Program-made: the position numbers and the translations under genes
The notes under the pieces: model-generated
Database searches by the model: none
Told to the model about the DNA's origin: nothing
The model's input: the letters and a program-made list of their open reading frames with translations, nothing else
Part shown: one piece after another, positions 16,933 to 24,108 of the stretch
Layout of the letters: each line of letters starts with the position of its first letter
How positions within the stretch are numbered: position 1 is the stretch's first letter
NCBI GenBank assembly: GCA_020725675.1
Contig: DYEP01000170.1
Location: 1-33,950, forward strand
DNA length: 33,950 bases
Reading direction: 5' to 3'
Origin: Symbiobacterium sp.
Lineage (GTDB): Bacteria > Bacillota > Sulfobacillia > DUSP01 > DYEP01

Positions 16933-17101
16933 CCGGTCTGGAACGTCAGACCTTGTGATGCCTTCTCCCCATTGCCAGGTTTTCTCTCCTTTCTGAATCG
17001 TATTTGCCCGGTCCTGGAGACACAGGCATAAACAGGGAGATCTTATCCGGACGAGGCTAGAGAGGACCGAAAGTCTCGCAGCCTCTCAAGCGTCGCGCTC
17101 T

Positions 17102-17509
17102 TTAAGCCTTTCTAATCAAGTCTGCCAGTTTTAGCGCAGCCAATGCACTGGTGATACTCTCCTGCAGAGGCCGCCACGCATCCTTCAGAGCGCACACTTC
17201 TGCTCGCTCGCACTCCTGTTCTTGATCATAACACTGATTTATGGCTGGCCGCCCCTGCATCACTTCTACGATGTCCAAGATGCTGATATCCTCGGGCTCC
17301 TTCGCAAGTAGATAGCCCCCCTGGGCGCCCCTTTGAGAAAATACGATGCCCGCTTCGGCAAATTTCCTGAAGATCTTCTGCAGGAAATTCAGCGGAATCC
17401 CTTCAGCCTCCGCAAGATAGGACACCGGAACTGGCTTTCCTGGAGGCGCCTGTGCCAGCCTGACCAGGCTGCGCAGCGCATAATCTGTATTCCGCCTGAT
17501 GATTTCCAT
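17102..17509 (-). CDS. Rrf2-family regulator with three conserved cysteines
   Basis: This protein of about 136 residues has the Rrf2 winged-helix start (NTDYALRSLVRLA) and recognition segment (NFLQKIFRKFAEAGIVFSQRGAQGGYLLA). The three cysteines are spaced C-x6-C-x5-C (QCYDQEQECERAEVC), as in Fe-S-sensing members such as IscR, so it probably senses iron-sulfur status or redox. The ATG at 17509 is preceded by AAAGGTG and a GTG at 17512 is an alternative. A well-formed promoter lies 20-50 nt upstream. No isc or suf genes are in the window; the adjacent ferredoxin and rubrerythrin are plausible targets. Confidence 0.88.
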   Translation of the reverse strand: MEIIRRNTDYALRSLVRLAQAPPGKPVPVSYLAEAEGIPLNFLQKIFRKFAEAGIVFSQRGAQGGYLLAKEPEDISILDIVEVMQGRPAINQCYDQEQECERAEVCALKDAWRPLQESITSALAALKLADLIRKA

Positions 17510-17529
17510 CACACATCACCTTTATCACA

Positions 17530-17558
17530 ATCTTAGTCCAATTTAAATCCCCAGTCAA
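17530..17558 (-). promoter_or_regulatory. Sigma-A-type promoter of the Rrf2 gene
   Basis: On the minus strand, TTGACT (17558-17553) and TAAGAT (17535-17530) are separated by exactly 17 nt. The start codon follows after about 20 nt. The AT-rich spacer (ATTTAAATTGGAC) could hold an autoregulatory Rrf2 site. Confidence 0.65.
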
Positions 17559-17630
17559 GTTTATACGTTTCAGTCTGTACCGCTGTTAGATTCCCTGGCA
17601 TTACTAGGACGGCCAACGCGGAATTCATAG

Positions 17631-17663
17631 AGAAAAACAAAAAACTCAGGGCTATCCCTGAGT
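17631..17663 (-). terminator. Strong terminator after tRNA-Arg
   Basis: An 8-bp perfect stem (arms 17656-17663 and 17644-17651) with a 4-nt loop is followed on the minus strand by TTTTTGTTTTTCT. It lies 17 nt beyond the tRNA 3' end. Confidence 0.92.
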
Positions 17664-17680
17664 GGTCCAATCTTGTTGTC

Positions 17681-17757
17681 TGGTGCGCCCGGAGGGAATC
17701 GAACCCCCGCTAACCAAGCTCCGGAGGCTTGTGCTCTATCCGCTGAGCTACGGGCGC
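17681..17757 (-). tRNA. tRNA-Arg (anticodon CCG)
   Basis: A complete cloverleaf is read on the minus strand. The acceptor stem GCGCCCG pairs with CGGGCGC, and the D-arm is GCTCAGCGGATAGAGC. The anticodon stem is CAAGC/GCTTG with loop CTCCGGA (anticodon CCG, codon CGG), and the T-arm contains GGTTCGATTCC. The discriminator A and CCA end are encoded. It lies 36 nt after the HAD gene on the same strand and may share its transcript. Confidence 0.97.
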
Positions 17758-17793
17758 ACTGGCCACTATTATCTTACCACAGTGGGCCAAACT

Positions 17794-18555
17794 CTACAAG
17801 GCAGCTTTGTCTGCAGTGATCTCCGCCACTGATTGAAGGACCACATCGGCACACTTTCCTAGCGATTCCTTGGTACCGGTGCCACTTAAGACCCCAACTG
17901 CAAGTCCGATATTCGCATTTCTCCCAAATTGCATATCCGATGGTGAATCCCCTACCATCACAGCGCTCTTTCTGGAAATGTCAAAATAGCGAAGCAAATA
18001 CTCTATCATCTCAGGATTGGGCTTGCCTGCTGATACCATATCGCTTGTGACAATCGCATCGAACAAGTCCGAAAAACCCGCGATCTCAAGTGTGTCCAAT
18101 GTACGTCTCCGAGAATCGGTAGTGGCTACGGCGCATTTGATTCCCGCAGCTTTTAGTGACTTGACACACTCGACGGCGCCTTTGACCGCATGGGTCAAAG
18201 ATGGCAGATCCAGCTCACTTTCCGCCCGAGCGTAAGCTTGTGCCGCGATATGCCTGCACGTGTCGAATCCTCCTACTCCAAGCTGGTACAATACCGTCGC
18301 GGTGACTACCTGCTCATCTTTAGATGAGGCTACAGCGAACGGTCCGTCCGGAAGGATCCTGCCGACCTTCACTCCGAGCGTTCTGTAGAGAAGATCCAGA
18401 TCTCTGTCTGTTAAACCTGCCAATTCTTTGATTGCGGACACACGGCGAGAGTATAATTCTTTCCAAAGCGGATACGGATCAAGCAAGGTACCATCTTTGT
18501 CAAAAATAACGAGCCCACAGTCAAAAGAAACGCTGCCAAAGTTCACTAACGACAA
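17794..18555 (-). CDS. HAD-superfamily phosphatase, phosphoglycolate phosphatase-like
   Basis: This 253-residue protein has all four HAD motifs: DKDGTLLD with nucleophile D19 and acid D21, the Thr motif CAVATTDS, the lysine in KPNPEMIEYLL, and the acidic pair in MVGDSPSDMQFG. A helical cap of the phosphoglycolate-phosphatase type lies between motifs I and II. It hydrolyses a small phosphomonoester, but the substrate cannot be told. The TTG start at 18555 is supported by a full-length GGAGGTGAT Shine-Dalgarno sequence 7 nt upstream. An extended -10 promoter sits so close that the leader would be only about 12 nt. tRNA-Arg follows on the same strand. Confidence 0.88.
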   Translation of the reverse strand: MSLVNFGSVSFDCGLVIFDKDGTLLDPYPLWKELYSRRVSAIKELAGLTDRDLDLLYRTLGVKVGRILPDGPFAVASSKDEQVVTATVLYQLGVGGFDTCRHIAAQAYARAESELDLPSLTHAVKGAVECVKSLKAAGIKCAVATTDSRRRTLDTLEIAGFSDLFDAIVTSDMVSAGKPNPEMIEYLLRYFDISRKSAVMVGDSPSDMQFGRNANIGLAVGVLSGTGTKESLGKCADVVLQSVAEITADKAAL

Positions 18556-18573
18556 CGGATCACCTCCATGCAG

Positions 18574-18582
18574 ATTATATCA
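18574..18582 (-). promoter_or_regulatory. Extended -10 promoter of the HAD phosphatase gene
   Basis: On the minus strand TGATATAAT (18582-18574) is a perfect TATAAT with the TGn extension. No good -35 is visible. Transcription would start near 18567, right at the first base of the Shine-Dalgarno sequence. Confidence 0.55.
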
Positions 18583-18691
18583 CACATCAAGGCGGAGGTT
18601 TTTTGGGGGTTTTGGAGAATAAACAAGAGGTCTGGTTGCACAAGTTGACAGCCCCGGTGATGTGTACCGGGTTTGGAGGGAGCGGGCGGCT

Positions 18692-19132
18692 TTGGATACT
18701 GATGTGATGCAGGATTTGAAGGCTGCAAAGGAAGCACTGGACAGATACGCATGTTCCCTCGCCCTCGTCCGGGGCGGGCAGGTGCTGTATACCTCCACGG
18801 GTAAAGGGATCGTGCCGCTACTCAATCTAATCGGGGAGCCAAGAGACCTCAAGGGCGCGACGCTTTCTGACCAAGTTGTAGGTCTGGCTGTGGCCGCCAT
18901 TGCACGCGAGCATGGGATCCTTGCGTTATTTGGCAAGGTAATGAGCGTGCCCGCTAAGGCGTATCTTGAGCGCGAAGGTGTGACGTATGATTATGGGACC
19001 CTTGTCGAAGCAATAAAGACGGCTGACGGTGCGGCGCCCTGTCCCATAGAACAGATCGCTATCGAAACCCCTGATGTTCCCGCGATGATCCGCAGGATTC
19101 AGGAATTCCTGCACAGGATGGTGAGGAAATGA
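18692..19132 (+). CDS. DUF1893 family protein
   Basis: The protein is 146 residues from TTG 18692. It matches the DUF1893 pattern: a short helix, then CSLALVRGGQVLYTSTGKGIVPLL, a LSDQVVGLAVAA helix, and the cysteine-proline motif CPIEQIAIE near the end. The family has a deaminase-like or related alpha/beta fold, but no activity is established. The start is uncertain: TTG 18692 is 12 nt behind GGAGG, while ATG 18707 gives a typical N-terminus but lacks a ribosome site, and GTG 18662 is the longest option. The stop overlaps the start of the M20 gene by 4 nt, so the two are probably made together. Confidence 0.75.
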   Translation: MDTDVMQDLKAAKEALDRYACSLALVRGGQVLYTSTGKGIVPLLNLIGEPRDLKGATLSDQVVGLAVAAIAREHGILALFGKVMSVPAKAYLEREGVTYDYGTLVEAIKTADGAAPCPIEQIAIETPDVPAMIRRIQEFLHRMVRK

Positions 19133-20346
19133 AAGCCTTGAGTGTGGAGGAAGCGCGTCTTCACGAACTTTCAAAGATCACGTCCGAAGGACCGGGAGTT
19201 ACCAGATTCCCGTTTACGCCTGAGGATACCAGAGCAAAGTGCATGGTACGCAAGTGGATGGAAGAAGATGGTCTTGAACCGTACGAGGATGCCATCGGTA
19301 ACTTATTCGGCCGCGCCACCGGTGATAGGCCCGGCACCATACTGACGGGCTCGCATCTTGATACGGTCAGGAACGGGGGAGCATATGATGGCGCCCTGGG
19401 CGTTGTATCGGCCATATCTGCTGTTTCATCGTTACTTCGCAGAAACTGCGGTGTGAGACGAACCGTCGAAGCGTGTGCCACAGTAGGAGAAGAAGGCTCG
19501 AGGTTTTCTTACGGTTACCTGGGCAGCCTGGCGCTCACCGGGTACGTAGATCTGAATGCCACAGACCGCAGCGGAATGACGCTTGCCCAGGCGCTCACGC
19601 AAACGGGCATGGATCCGGCACTTGTGCATACAGCCCGGCGCAGCGACATTGCAGCATTTGTGGAGCTGCACATTGAGCAGGGACCGGTGCTTGAAGCAAA
19701 CGGCCTGGCGATCGGGCTGGTCAACCGGGTCACCGGCCTTTGGGGTGCTTCTGTTCGTTTCACAGGCAGAGCGGACCACGCCGGCACCACACCGATGGAT
19801 TCCAGGCTCGATCCGCTCGTTGCTGCTTCTTTACTAATTTCCCGCCTGCCAGCGCTTACTGTAGCCGTATCCCACCAGGCGAGAGCGACAGTGGGGATGA
19901 TAAGTGTCGCTCCAGGTTCAAGCAATGTGGTCCCGAGTGAATGCCAGTTTTCGCTGGATATACGGGCGCTTTACGATGCCGACCTCATAAAACTGTCCAG
20001 GGTCATTGAGGCAGAGATACGGCGCATAAGCCAGGAGACGGGCTGCGCCAGCACGGTGAAGTGGCTCTACAAGGAATCGCCTGTGGCTATGGACGACCGG
20101 TTGCTCAAACTTGCTGCAGAGTTAGCGGACCGCATGCAGCTGCCGTACCGAGTCATGGAGAGCGGCGCGGGTCACGATGCCCAGATCATATCAAGGCTGG
20201 CACCGTCGCTTATCGTGTTTATCCCCTGTGTCTCCGGACGTAGCCACTGCCCAGACGAAGCAGTGAAGCCGGAGGATATCCGGCAGGGGACAGATTATCT
20301 CACGGAGTTCATAAGAAGAATAAGCTGCGACGACCAGCTCTGCTAA
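19129..20346 (+). CDS. M20-family amidohydrolase, hydantoinase/carbamoylase (AllC/HyuC) type
   Basis: This 405-residue protein has the di-metal motifs of the M20 amidase group: GSHLDTV (H76, D78), GGAYDGALG (D87), EEGSRF (E121, E122), ELHIEQGP (H181) and the dimerisation-domain GRADHAGTTPM (H217). A late SGAGHDA motif provides a further histidine. Relatives hydrolyse N-carbamoyl-amino acids, allantoate or ureidoglycolate. Carbamoyl amino acids would be close to the ornithine/citrulline theme of the window, but the substrate cannot be fixed from sequence. The ATG overlaps the DUF1893 stop. The lid domain is present and the length is normal, so it looks intact. Confidence 0.88.
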   Translation: MKALSVEEARLHELSKITSEGPGVTRFPFTPEDTRAKCMVRKWMEEDGLEPYEDAIGNLFGRATGDRPGTILTGSHLDTVRNGGAYDGALGVVSAISAVSSLLRRNCGVRRTVEACATVGEEGSRFSYGYLGSLALTGYVDLNATDRSGMTLAQALTQTGMDPALVHTARRSDIAAFVELHIEQGPVLEANGLAIGLVNRVTGLWGASVRFTGRADHAGTTPMDSRLDPLVAASLLISRLPALTVAVSHQARATVGMISVAPGSSNVVPSECQFSLDIRALYDADLIKLSRVIEAEIRRISQETGCASTVKWLYKESPVAMDDRLLKLAAELADRMQLPYRVMESGAGHDAQIISRLAPSLIVFIPCVSGRSHCPDEAVKPEDIRQGTDYLTEFIRRISCDDQLC

Positions 20347-20387
20347 TGCGCGATTCATGAACGCGGTAACCCCGGGGAGGAGTTAGT

Positions 20388-20912
20388 GTGGCGACGCTCT
20401 TTGGTTATCTGTTCATCTTCTTTGCCAGAGTCATCGATGTGACTTTTGCCACGTTAAGATTGCTTATGATTGTTAGGGGCAAGAAGTTCGAGGCTGCAGT
20501 CTTAGGTTTTTTCGAGGTGATGATCTACATCCTTGCCCTAAGCAGAGTTGTGGGAGCATTGAACAATCCTATCAACCTGATAGTCTACGCGGCCGGGTTC
20601 GCCACGGGCTCTATCGTCGGCAGCTGGGTTGAAGAGCGGCTCGCTCTTGGCTACCTCACGGTTGAGGCGATACCCAGCGGTGGGCATGCGGAAATCCTTT
20701 CCGAAGACCTTCGCGACCGCGGTTTCGGAGTCACGGTGATAAACGGTGAGGGTCGCGAAGGCATTCGCAAGATCCTCTTCATCACTGTGCCCAGGCGCAA
20801 CCTCCCCGAAGTGTTAAAGATCATGCAAAACAGCGACCCGGCTGCCTTTATCACGGTGCTTGACACCCGCCGCACCCGCGGCGGCGTATTCCCCTACCGC
20901 AAGGGCAAGTGA
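20388..20912 (+). CDS. UPF0316 (DUF2179/DUF5698) membrane protein
   Basis: The protein is 174 residues from the GTG at 20388, behind GGGGAGGAG. Three membrane helices occupy the first 90 residues, with the family-typical FARVIDVTFATLRLLMIVRGKK start. A soluble C-terminal DUF2179 domain follows, with alternating strands (TVEAIPSGG; VTVINGEGREG; KILFITVPRRNLPEV). Function is unknown. The DUF2179 part is shared with YitT-type proteins and may bind a small ligand. Its 3' end overlaps the convergent M28 peptidase gene by 19 nt, and a GC-rich hairpin at 20867-20884 lies within its last codons. Confidence 0.85.
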   Translation: MATLFGYLFIFFARVIDVTFATLRLLMIVRGKKFEAAVLGFFEVMIYILALSRVVGALNNPINLIVYAAGFATGSIVGSWVEERLALGYLTVEAIPSGGHAEILSEDLRDRGFGVTVINGEGREGIRKILFITVPRRNLPEVLKIMQNSDPAAFITVLDTRRTRGGVFPYRKGK

Positions 20913-22045
20913 GCATCCAGGCGCGAGATCAACTTATATACGAATTCAGAGGCCCGGGCGAGGTTGCTCGGGTCTACGTTCTCCCACGTGTCAGTAGGCC
21001 AGTGCCAGTTGGGCAGGATGCCTTCGTCATCAAAGGCCATCACGCAAAGAGCGGGATAGCCCCTCGCCATGGCAGCCAGGGAGTCCGTGGTAAGCGCGCG
21101 GTACTCCATGGGCCCGATCTTCAGATCCGGGTTTTCAGACGCCACCACCTCGGCATGTGAAAGTAGCTCAGGAGACGAGCGGTAGGTATGGAGCATCCCT
21201 TCCGCAGTGATGTATTTCAGGTTACCTGTACCCAGGTTGTCTAGGTTGATTACCTGGGCACCTTTGATCGAGGTTTTGTATGCGTCCAAGAATCGAATCA
21301 TACCCACGGTTCCGGCCTCTTCCGCGCCTGTGGCGACCAAATATACTTCGACATGTCGAGGAGGCTCCGCTGACAGTCTGTCCGCTACGTCCAGCAGAAC
21401 AGCTACTCCTGAAGCATTATCGTTGGCGCCCGGAGTCACCTTCCCGAAGAACTCACGGTGTACAAAGAGAAGTATTGCGAACGCGATGTATATCACGGTG
21501 GGAGCTGCCAGGTAAGCGATGCCTGGCCTCCCGAATAGTGCGGACGAAATAGCCACAGCCGAGTTAACTGCCAGGCTTACTGACATGAGTATATAGGATG
21601 TCCTTAAGCCTTTTACCATTTTGGGGTGAAAAGATAACCCAGATCTAGAACTGTCGTAGTGGGCTGATATGATTATCGTACCAAGTCTTTCACGTGCTGC
21701 GGGAATTACGCCGATCACGTTCCTGCTGGGAAACTTGGGTACAAGGCGGGCAAACACCTCATGCGTGTTCGACTCGGCATAAAAGCTCAGTATAGATACC
21801 ACTCCAAGGAACATTGCGAGATACCTGGCGGAGTAGAGCGCGGCTATCGGAGCGATGAGATTTGCTGCATAGATGCAGGCAAAGACCCAGGAGAATGTGT
21901 GTTGGGCCCAAAAAGGTTGAAAGGTTACGTCGATGCCCGACTGTTTCATTCTAGAGGCCACGTACTCGGCTGCGCGGGCCTCCTCCGCACTGGCCGATCG
22001 CCGGGGAAAAGACAGATGCTTGACCGTTTCAAGTAGTTTATCCAC
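20894..22045 (-). CDS. Membrane-anchored M28-family zinc peptidase
   Basis: This 383-residue protein interrupts an M28 aminopeptidase fold with membrane helices (about residues 50-85 and two more about 150-195). Metal ligands are visible as SAHYDSS, GANDNASGVA, TGAEEAG, the LDNLGTG aspartate and the late NWHWPTDTWENVD histidine. The catalytic centre therefore looks complete. Such enzymes release N-terminal amino acids, or act on other amides; location is the cell membrane. The start is GTG at 22045 with a weak AGGG site. It lies 173 nt after bshB1 on the same strand. The C-terminus overlaps the convergent UPF0316 gene. Confidence 0.85.
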   Translation of the reverse strand: MDKLLETVKHLSFPRRSASAEEARAAEYVASRMKQSGIDVTFQPFWAQHTFSWVFACIYAANLIAPIAALYSARYLAMFLGVVSILSFYAESNTHEVFARLVPKFPSRNVIGVIPAARERLGTIIISAHYDSSRSGLSFHPKMVKGLRTSYILMSVSLAVNSAVAISSALFGRPGIAYLAAPTVIYIAFAILLFVHREFFGKVTPGANDNASGVAVLLDVADRLSAEPPRHVEVYLVATGAEEAGTVGMIRFLDAYKTSIKGAQVINLDNLGTGNLKYITAEGMLHTYRSSPELLSHAEVVASENPDLKIGPMEYRALTTDSLAAMARGYPALCVMAFDDEGILPNWHWPTDTWENVDPSNLARASEFVYKLISRLDAHLPLR

Positions 22046-22052
22046 GGCATAC

Positions 22053-22090
22053 CCTGGTCACGAATGCGAAACCGGCCTCCCCTGACCAGG
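22053..22090. repeat. 8-bp inverted repeat in the gap between bshB1 and the M28 peptidase gene
   Basis: CCTGGTCA (22053-22060) and TGACCAGG (22083-22090) form perfect arms around 22 nt, just upstream of the peptidase start. There is no T-tract, so a terminator is unlikely; an operator or leader hairpin is possible. Nothing else stands out in the 22046-22218 gap. Confidence 0.35.
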
Positions 22091-22218
22091 CCTTCCGCTC
22101 CTTTTCCATCAGACTCGCCCACGTCCTTGCAGTGGGCCAATGGCAGGGAGACCATGCCAGCTGATTCTAGACCGAAAACAACAATTCCTTTCACCAGGCC
22201 GAATGAAAGAACGGATAA

Positions 22219-22914
22219 TCAGAGGAACATGCCACTCAGCAGGTCACCTAAGCCCAAGGGCCCGGGAGCAACGATGGGTTCTCCGTACCTTGTCCCTATT
22301 AGCGAACCGTAATACCTGTCACGGCTTTCGACGAAATAGAGGAAGCCCGGGTCGTTCACCTCTGTCCTGTGGCCATGGTGTTCAACTTGAGAACGGTGGG
22401 CACAGATGCTTTCCAGCTTTTTAGTGTAGTACTCGGACGTATCCACAATGAACGTGGGAGTTACAAGACCCCGCAGTAGGTAATAAAAGAGCTTGCTTGG
22501 TCTGTAAGTGGGCTGCCCGGTGTCTCTTTTGATAAGGCCAGACTCAAAACAGGCCTCCTGTACAAGGGCACTGCAATCGATGTGGTCCGGGTGTCTGTCT
22601 ATATAGTACGGAGCTACGACTACCCGCGGCCGGAACTCGCGTATCACGCTAACCACCTTAGCCAGGTGTTCATGGATACCCTTAAGACCCCTGTCCGGGA
22701 GCCCTAGATTCACACGGTAGTGGGCACCGAGGATGCGCCGTGCGTTCTCTGATTCGGCAAGGCGCTCATCCGGGGTGCCATTGGATCCCATTTCACCGGC
22801 TGTCAGGTCCACCATGCATACGCTATGCCCTAGTGCGACCTGGCGGGCCAACGTGCCGCCCGCTCCGATTTCGATGTCGTCAGGATGTGCGCCGAAGAAC
22901 ATGATATCAACCAT
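22219..22914 (-). CDS. bshB1: PIG-L/BshB1-type N-acetylglucosaminyl-malate deacetylase
   Basis: This 231-residue LmbE-type zinc deacetylase carries the AHPDD motif (GAHPDDIEIGAGG) near the N-terminus and the distal RHPDH zinc histidine. BshB1 removes the acetyl group from N-acetylglucosaminyl-malate, the second step of bacillithiol synthesis. The pairing with a typical bshA, here divergent rather than in the same operon, makes this reading more likely than a generic LmbE protein. I chose the ATG at 22914, with AGGAG 8 nt upstream, over the longer upstream frame. bshC is not in the window. Confidence 0.9.
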   Translation of the reverse strand: MVDIMFFGAHPDDIEIGAGGTLARQVALGHSVCMVDLTAGEMGSNGTPDERLAESENARRILGAHYRVNLGLPDRGLKGIHEHLAKVVSVIREFRPRVVVAPYYIDRHPDHIDCSALVQEACFESGLIKRDTGQPTYRPSKLFYYLLRGLVTPTFIVDTSEYYTKKLESICAHRSQVEHHGHRTEVNDPGFLYFVESRDRYYGSLIGTRYGEPIVAPGPLGLGDLLSGMFL

Positions 22915-22987
22915 TTTGTGCACTCCTTTTCTGTCTTGAAGGGTTTTTCGGCTTCTCATGGAATACCGCAAATTGGAGGGTGGAATC

Positions 22988-24100
22988 GTGAGAATCGGTA
23001 TTGTCTGCTATCCAACCACTGGGGGGAGCGGGGTCGTCGCTGCTGAACTGGGCAAAGGCCTTGCCCGAATGGGGCATGAAGTGCACTTTATCGCATACGC
23101 GATGCCGTTTAGGCTACAGCAGTCCACTGACAGCGTTCATTTCCACAAAGTGAACGTCCCCAGGTATCCCCTTTTCAGGTTTCCCCCATATGATTCTGCG
23201 CTTGCGAGCATTGCAGCAGAAATCGCTGAATGCTACGGACTTCAGATCCTACACGTGCATTACGCGGTTCCCCACGCTATAAGTGCGTATCTCACAAAGC
23301 AGATGGTGGGCCCAGCGCTTCGTACCGTGACAACCCTGCACGGCACAGACATTACCCTCACCGGCGTAAACCCGTCGTTATGCCGCATTGTCTCATTCAG
23401 CATTAACATGAGCGACGCGGTTACCGCCGTATCCTGGTACCTGGTTCGCGCCATGAACGAGCGATTTTCGCTCGGACGCGAGGTATCCATGATACACAAC
23501 TTCATTGACACAGGTTACTACAAACGCCAACGGAAACCCTTCCTGATGCCATGCCTTGCGCCAAACGGGGAAAAACTCGTGGTACATATGTCAAACTTCA
23601 GGCCCGTGAAGAGGACTCCGCTTGTTGTGGAGATCTTCAGCAGAGTCCGAAAGCACCTGCCCGCAAAACTGGTCATGGTGGGGTCAGGGCCGGACTTACG
23701 TAAAGCTGAGGCCGCAGCCGAACGCTTCGGGGTGCATGACGATGTGCTGTTTGTGGGTACTCAGAACAATATCGTTCCGCTGCTTTCCGTTGCGGACCTG
23801 TTCCTTCTTCCTTCAGATGAGGAGAGTTTCGGCCTCTCAGCGCTTGAGGCGATGTCGTGCGAAGTGCCTGTCGTCGCTTCCAGGGTTGGAGGATTACCTG
23901 AAGTGGTGACGCATGGAGTAACGGGATACTTGCCAGAAAAAGATGACCTTGACGGCATGGTAACAGCGTGCCTTGAGATCCTGTGCGACTCAGAACGGGG
24001 CCGCGCCATGGGTTATGCGGGGAGGCAAAGCGCGATCCGGCGATTCGATGCCTCCATCTTGCTTCCGAAATACGAACAGCTGTACAGAGAATTGCTCTAG
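22988..24100 (+). CDS. bshA: BshA-type glycosyltransferase (N-acetylglucosaminyl L-malate synthase)
   Basis: This 370-residue GT4 enzyme begins VRIGIVCYPTTGGSGVV, the hallmark BshA N-terminus, and has the GT4 E-x7-E region (EESFGLSALEAM). It transfers GlcNAc from UDP-GlcNAc to L-malate, opening bacillithiol synthesis in the cytosol. The GTG start at 22988 has GGAGGG upstream. The 73-nt gap to the divergent bshB1 must hold both promoters; TTGAAG at 22938 with TGGAAT 17 nt on is a weak candidate for this gene. The stop codon overlaps the convergent amidohydrolase stop (shared CTAG), inside an inverted repeat. Confidence 0.93.
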   Translation: MRIGIVCYPTTGGSGVVAAELGKGLARMGHEVHFIAYAMPFRLQQSTDSVHFHKVNVPRYPLFRFPPYDSALASIAAEIAECYGLQILHVHYAVPHAISAYLTKQMVGPALRTVTTLHGTDITLTGVNPSLCRIVSFSINMSDAVTAVSWYLVRAMNERFSLGREVSMIHNFIDTGYYKRQRKPFLMPCLAPNGEKLVVHMSNFRPVKRTPLVVEIFSRVRKHLPAKLVMVGSGPDLRKAEAAAERFGVHDDVLFVGTQNNIVPLLSVADLFLLPSDEESFGLSALEAMSCEVPVVASRVGGLPEVVTHGVTGYLPEKDDLDGMVTACLEILCDSERGRAMGYAGRQSAIRRFDASILLPKYEQLYRELL

Positions 24101-24108
24101 CTGTTCGT
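24072..24108. terminator. Bidirectional hairpin spanning the overlapping stops of bshA and the amidohydrolase gene
   Basis: Perfect 10-bp arms ACGAACAGCT (24072-24081) and AGCTGTTCGT (24099-24108) enclose a 17-nt loop that itself contains AGAG/CTCT. Both stop codons lie inside the structure. The T-rich tracts after it are poor, so termination is plausible but not proven. Confidence 0.5.

Noticed and set aside
16534-17031. Plus-strand open frame of 165 codons
   Set aside because: It is antisense to the ferredoxin gene, whose cysteine motifs are clear.
17053-17095. Hairpin GAGGCT...AGCCTC between the Rrf2 and ferredoxin genes as a terminator
   Set aside because: The stem is only 6 bp with a long interrupted loop and no T-tract on the minus strand.
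22053-22090. Inverted repeat as a terminator of bshB1
   Set aside because: The loop is 22 nt and no T-tract follows on either strand; kept only as a possible operator.
21946-22194. Small minus-strand gene upstream of the M28 peptidase
   Set aside because: Most of it overlaps the peptidase N-terminus in another frame, and its GTG has no ribosome site.
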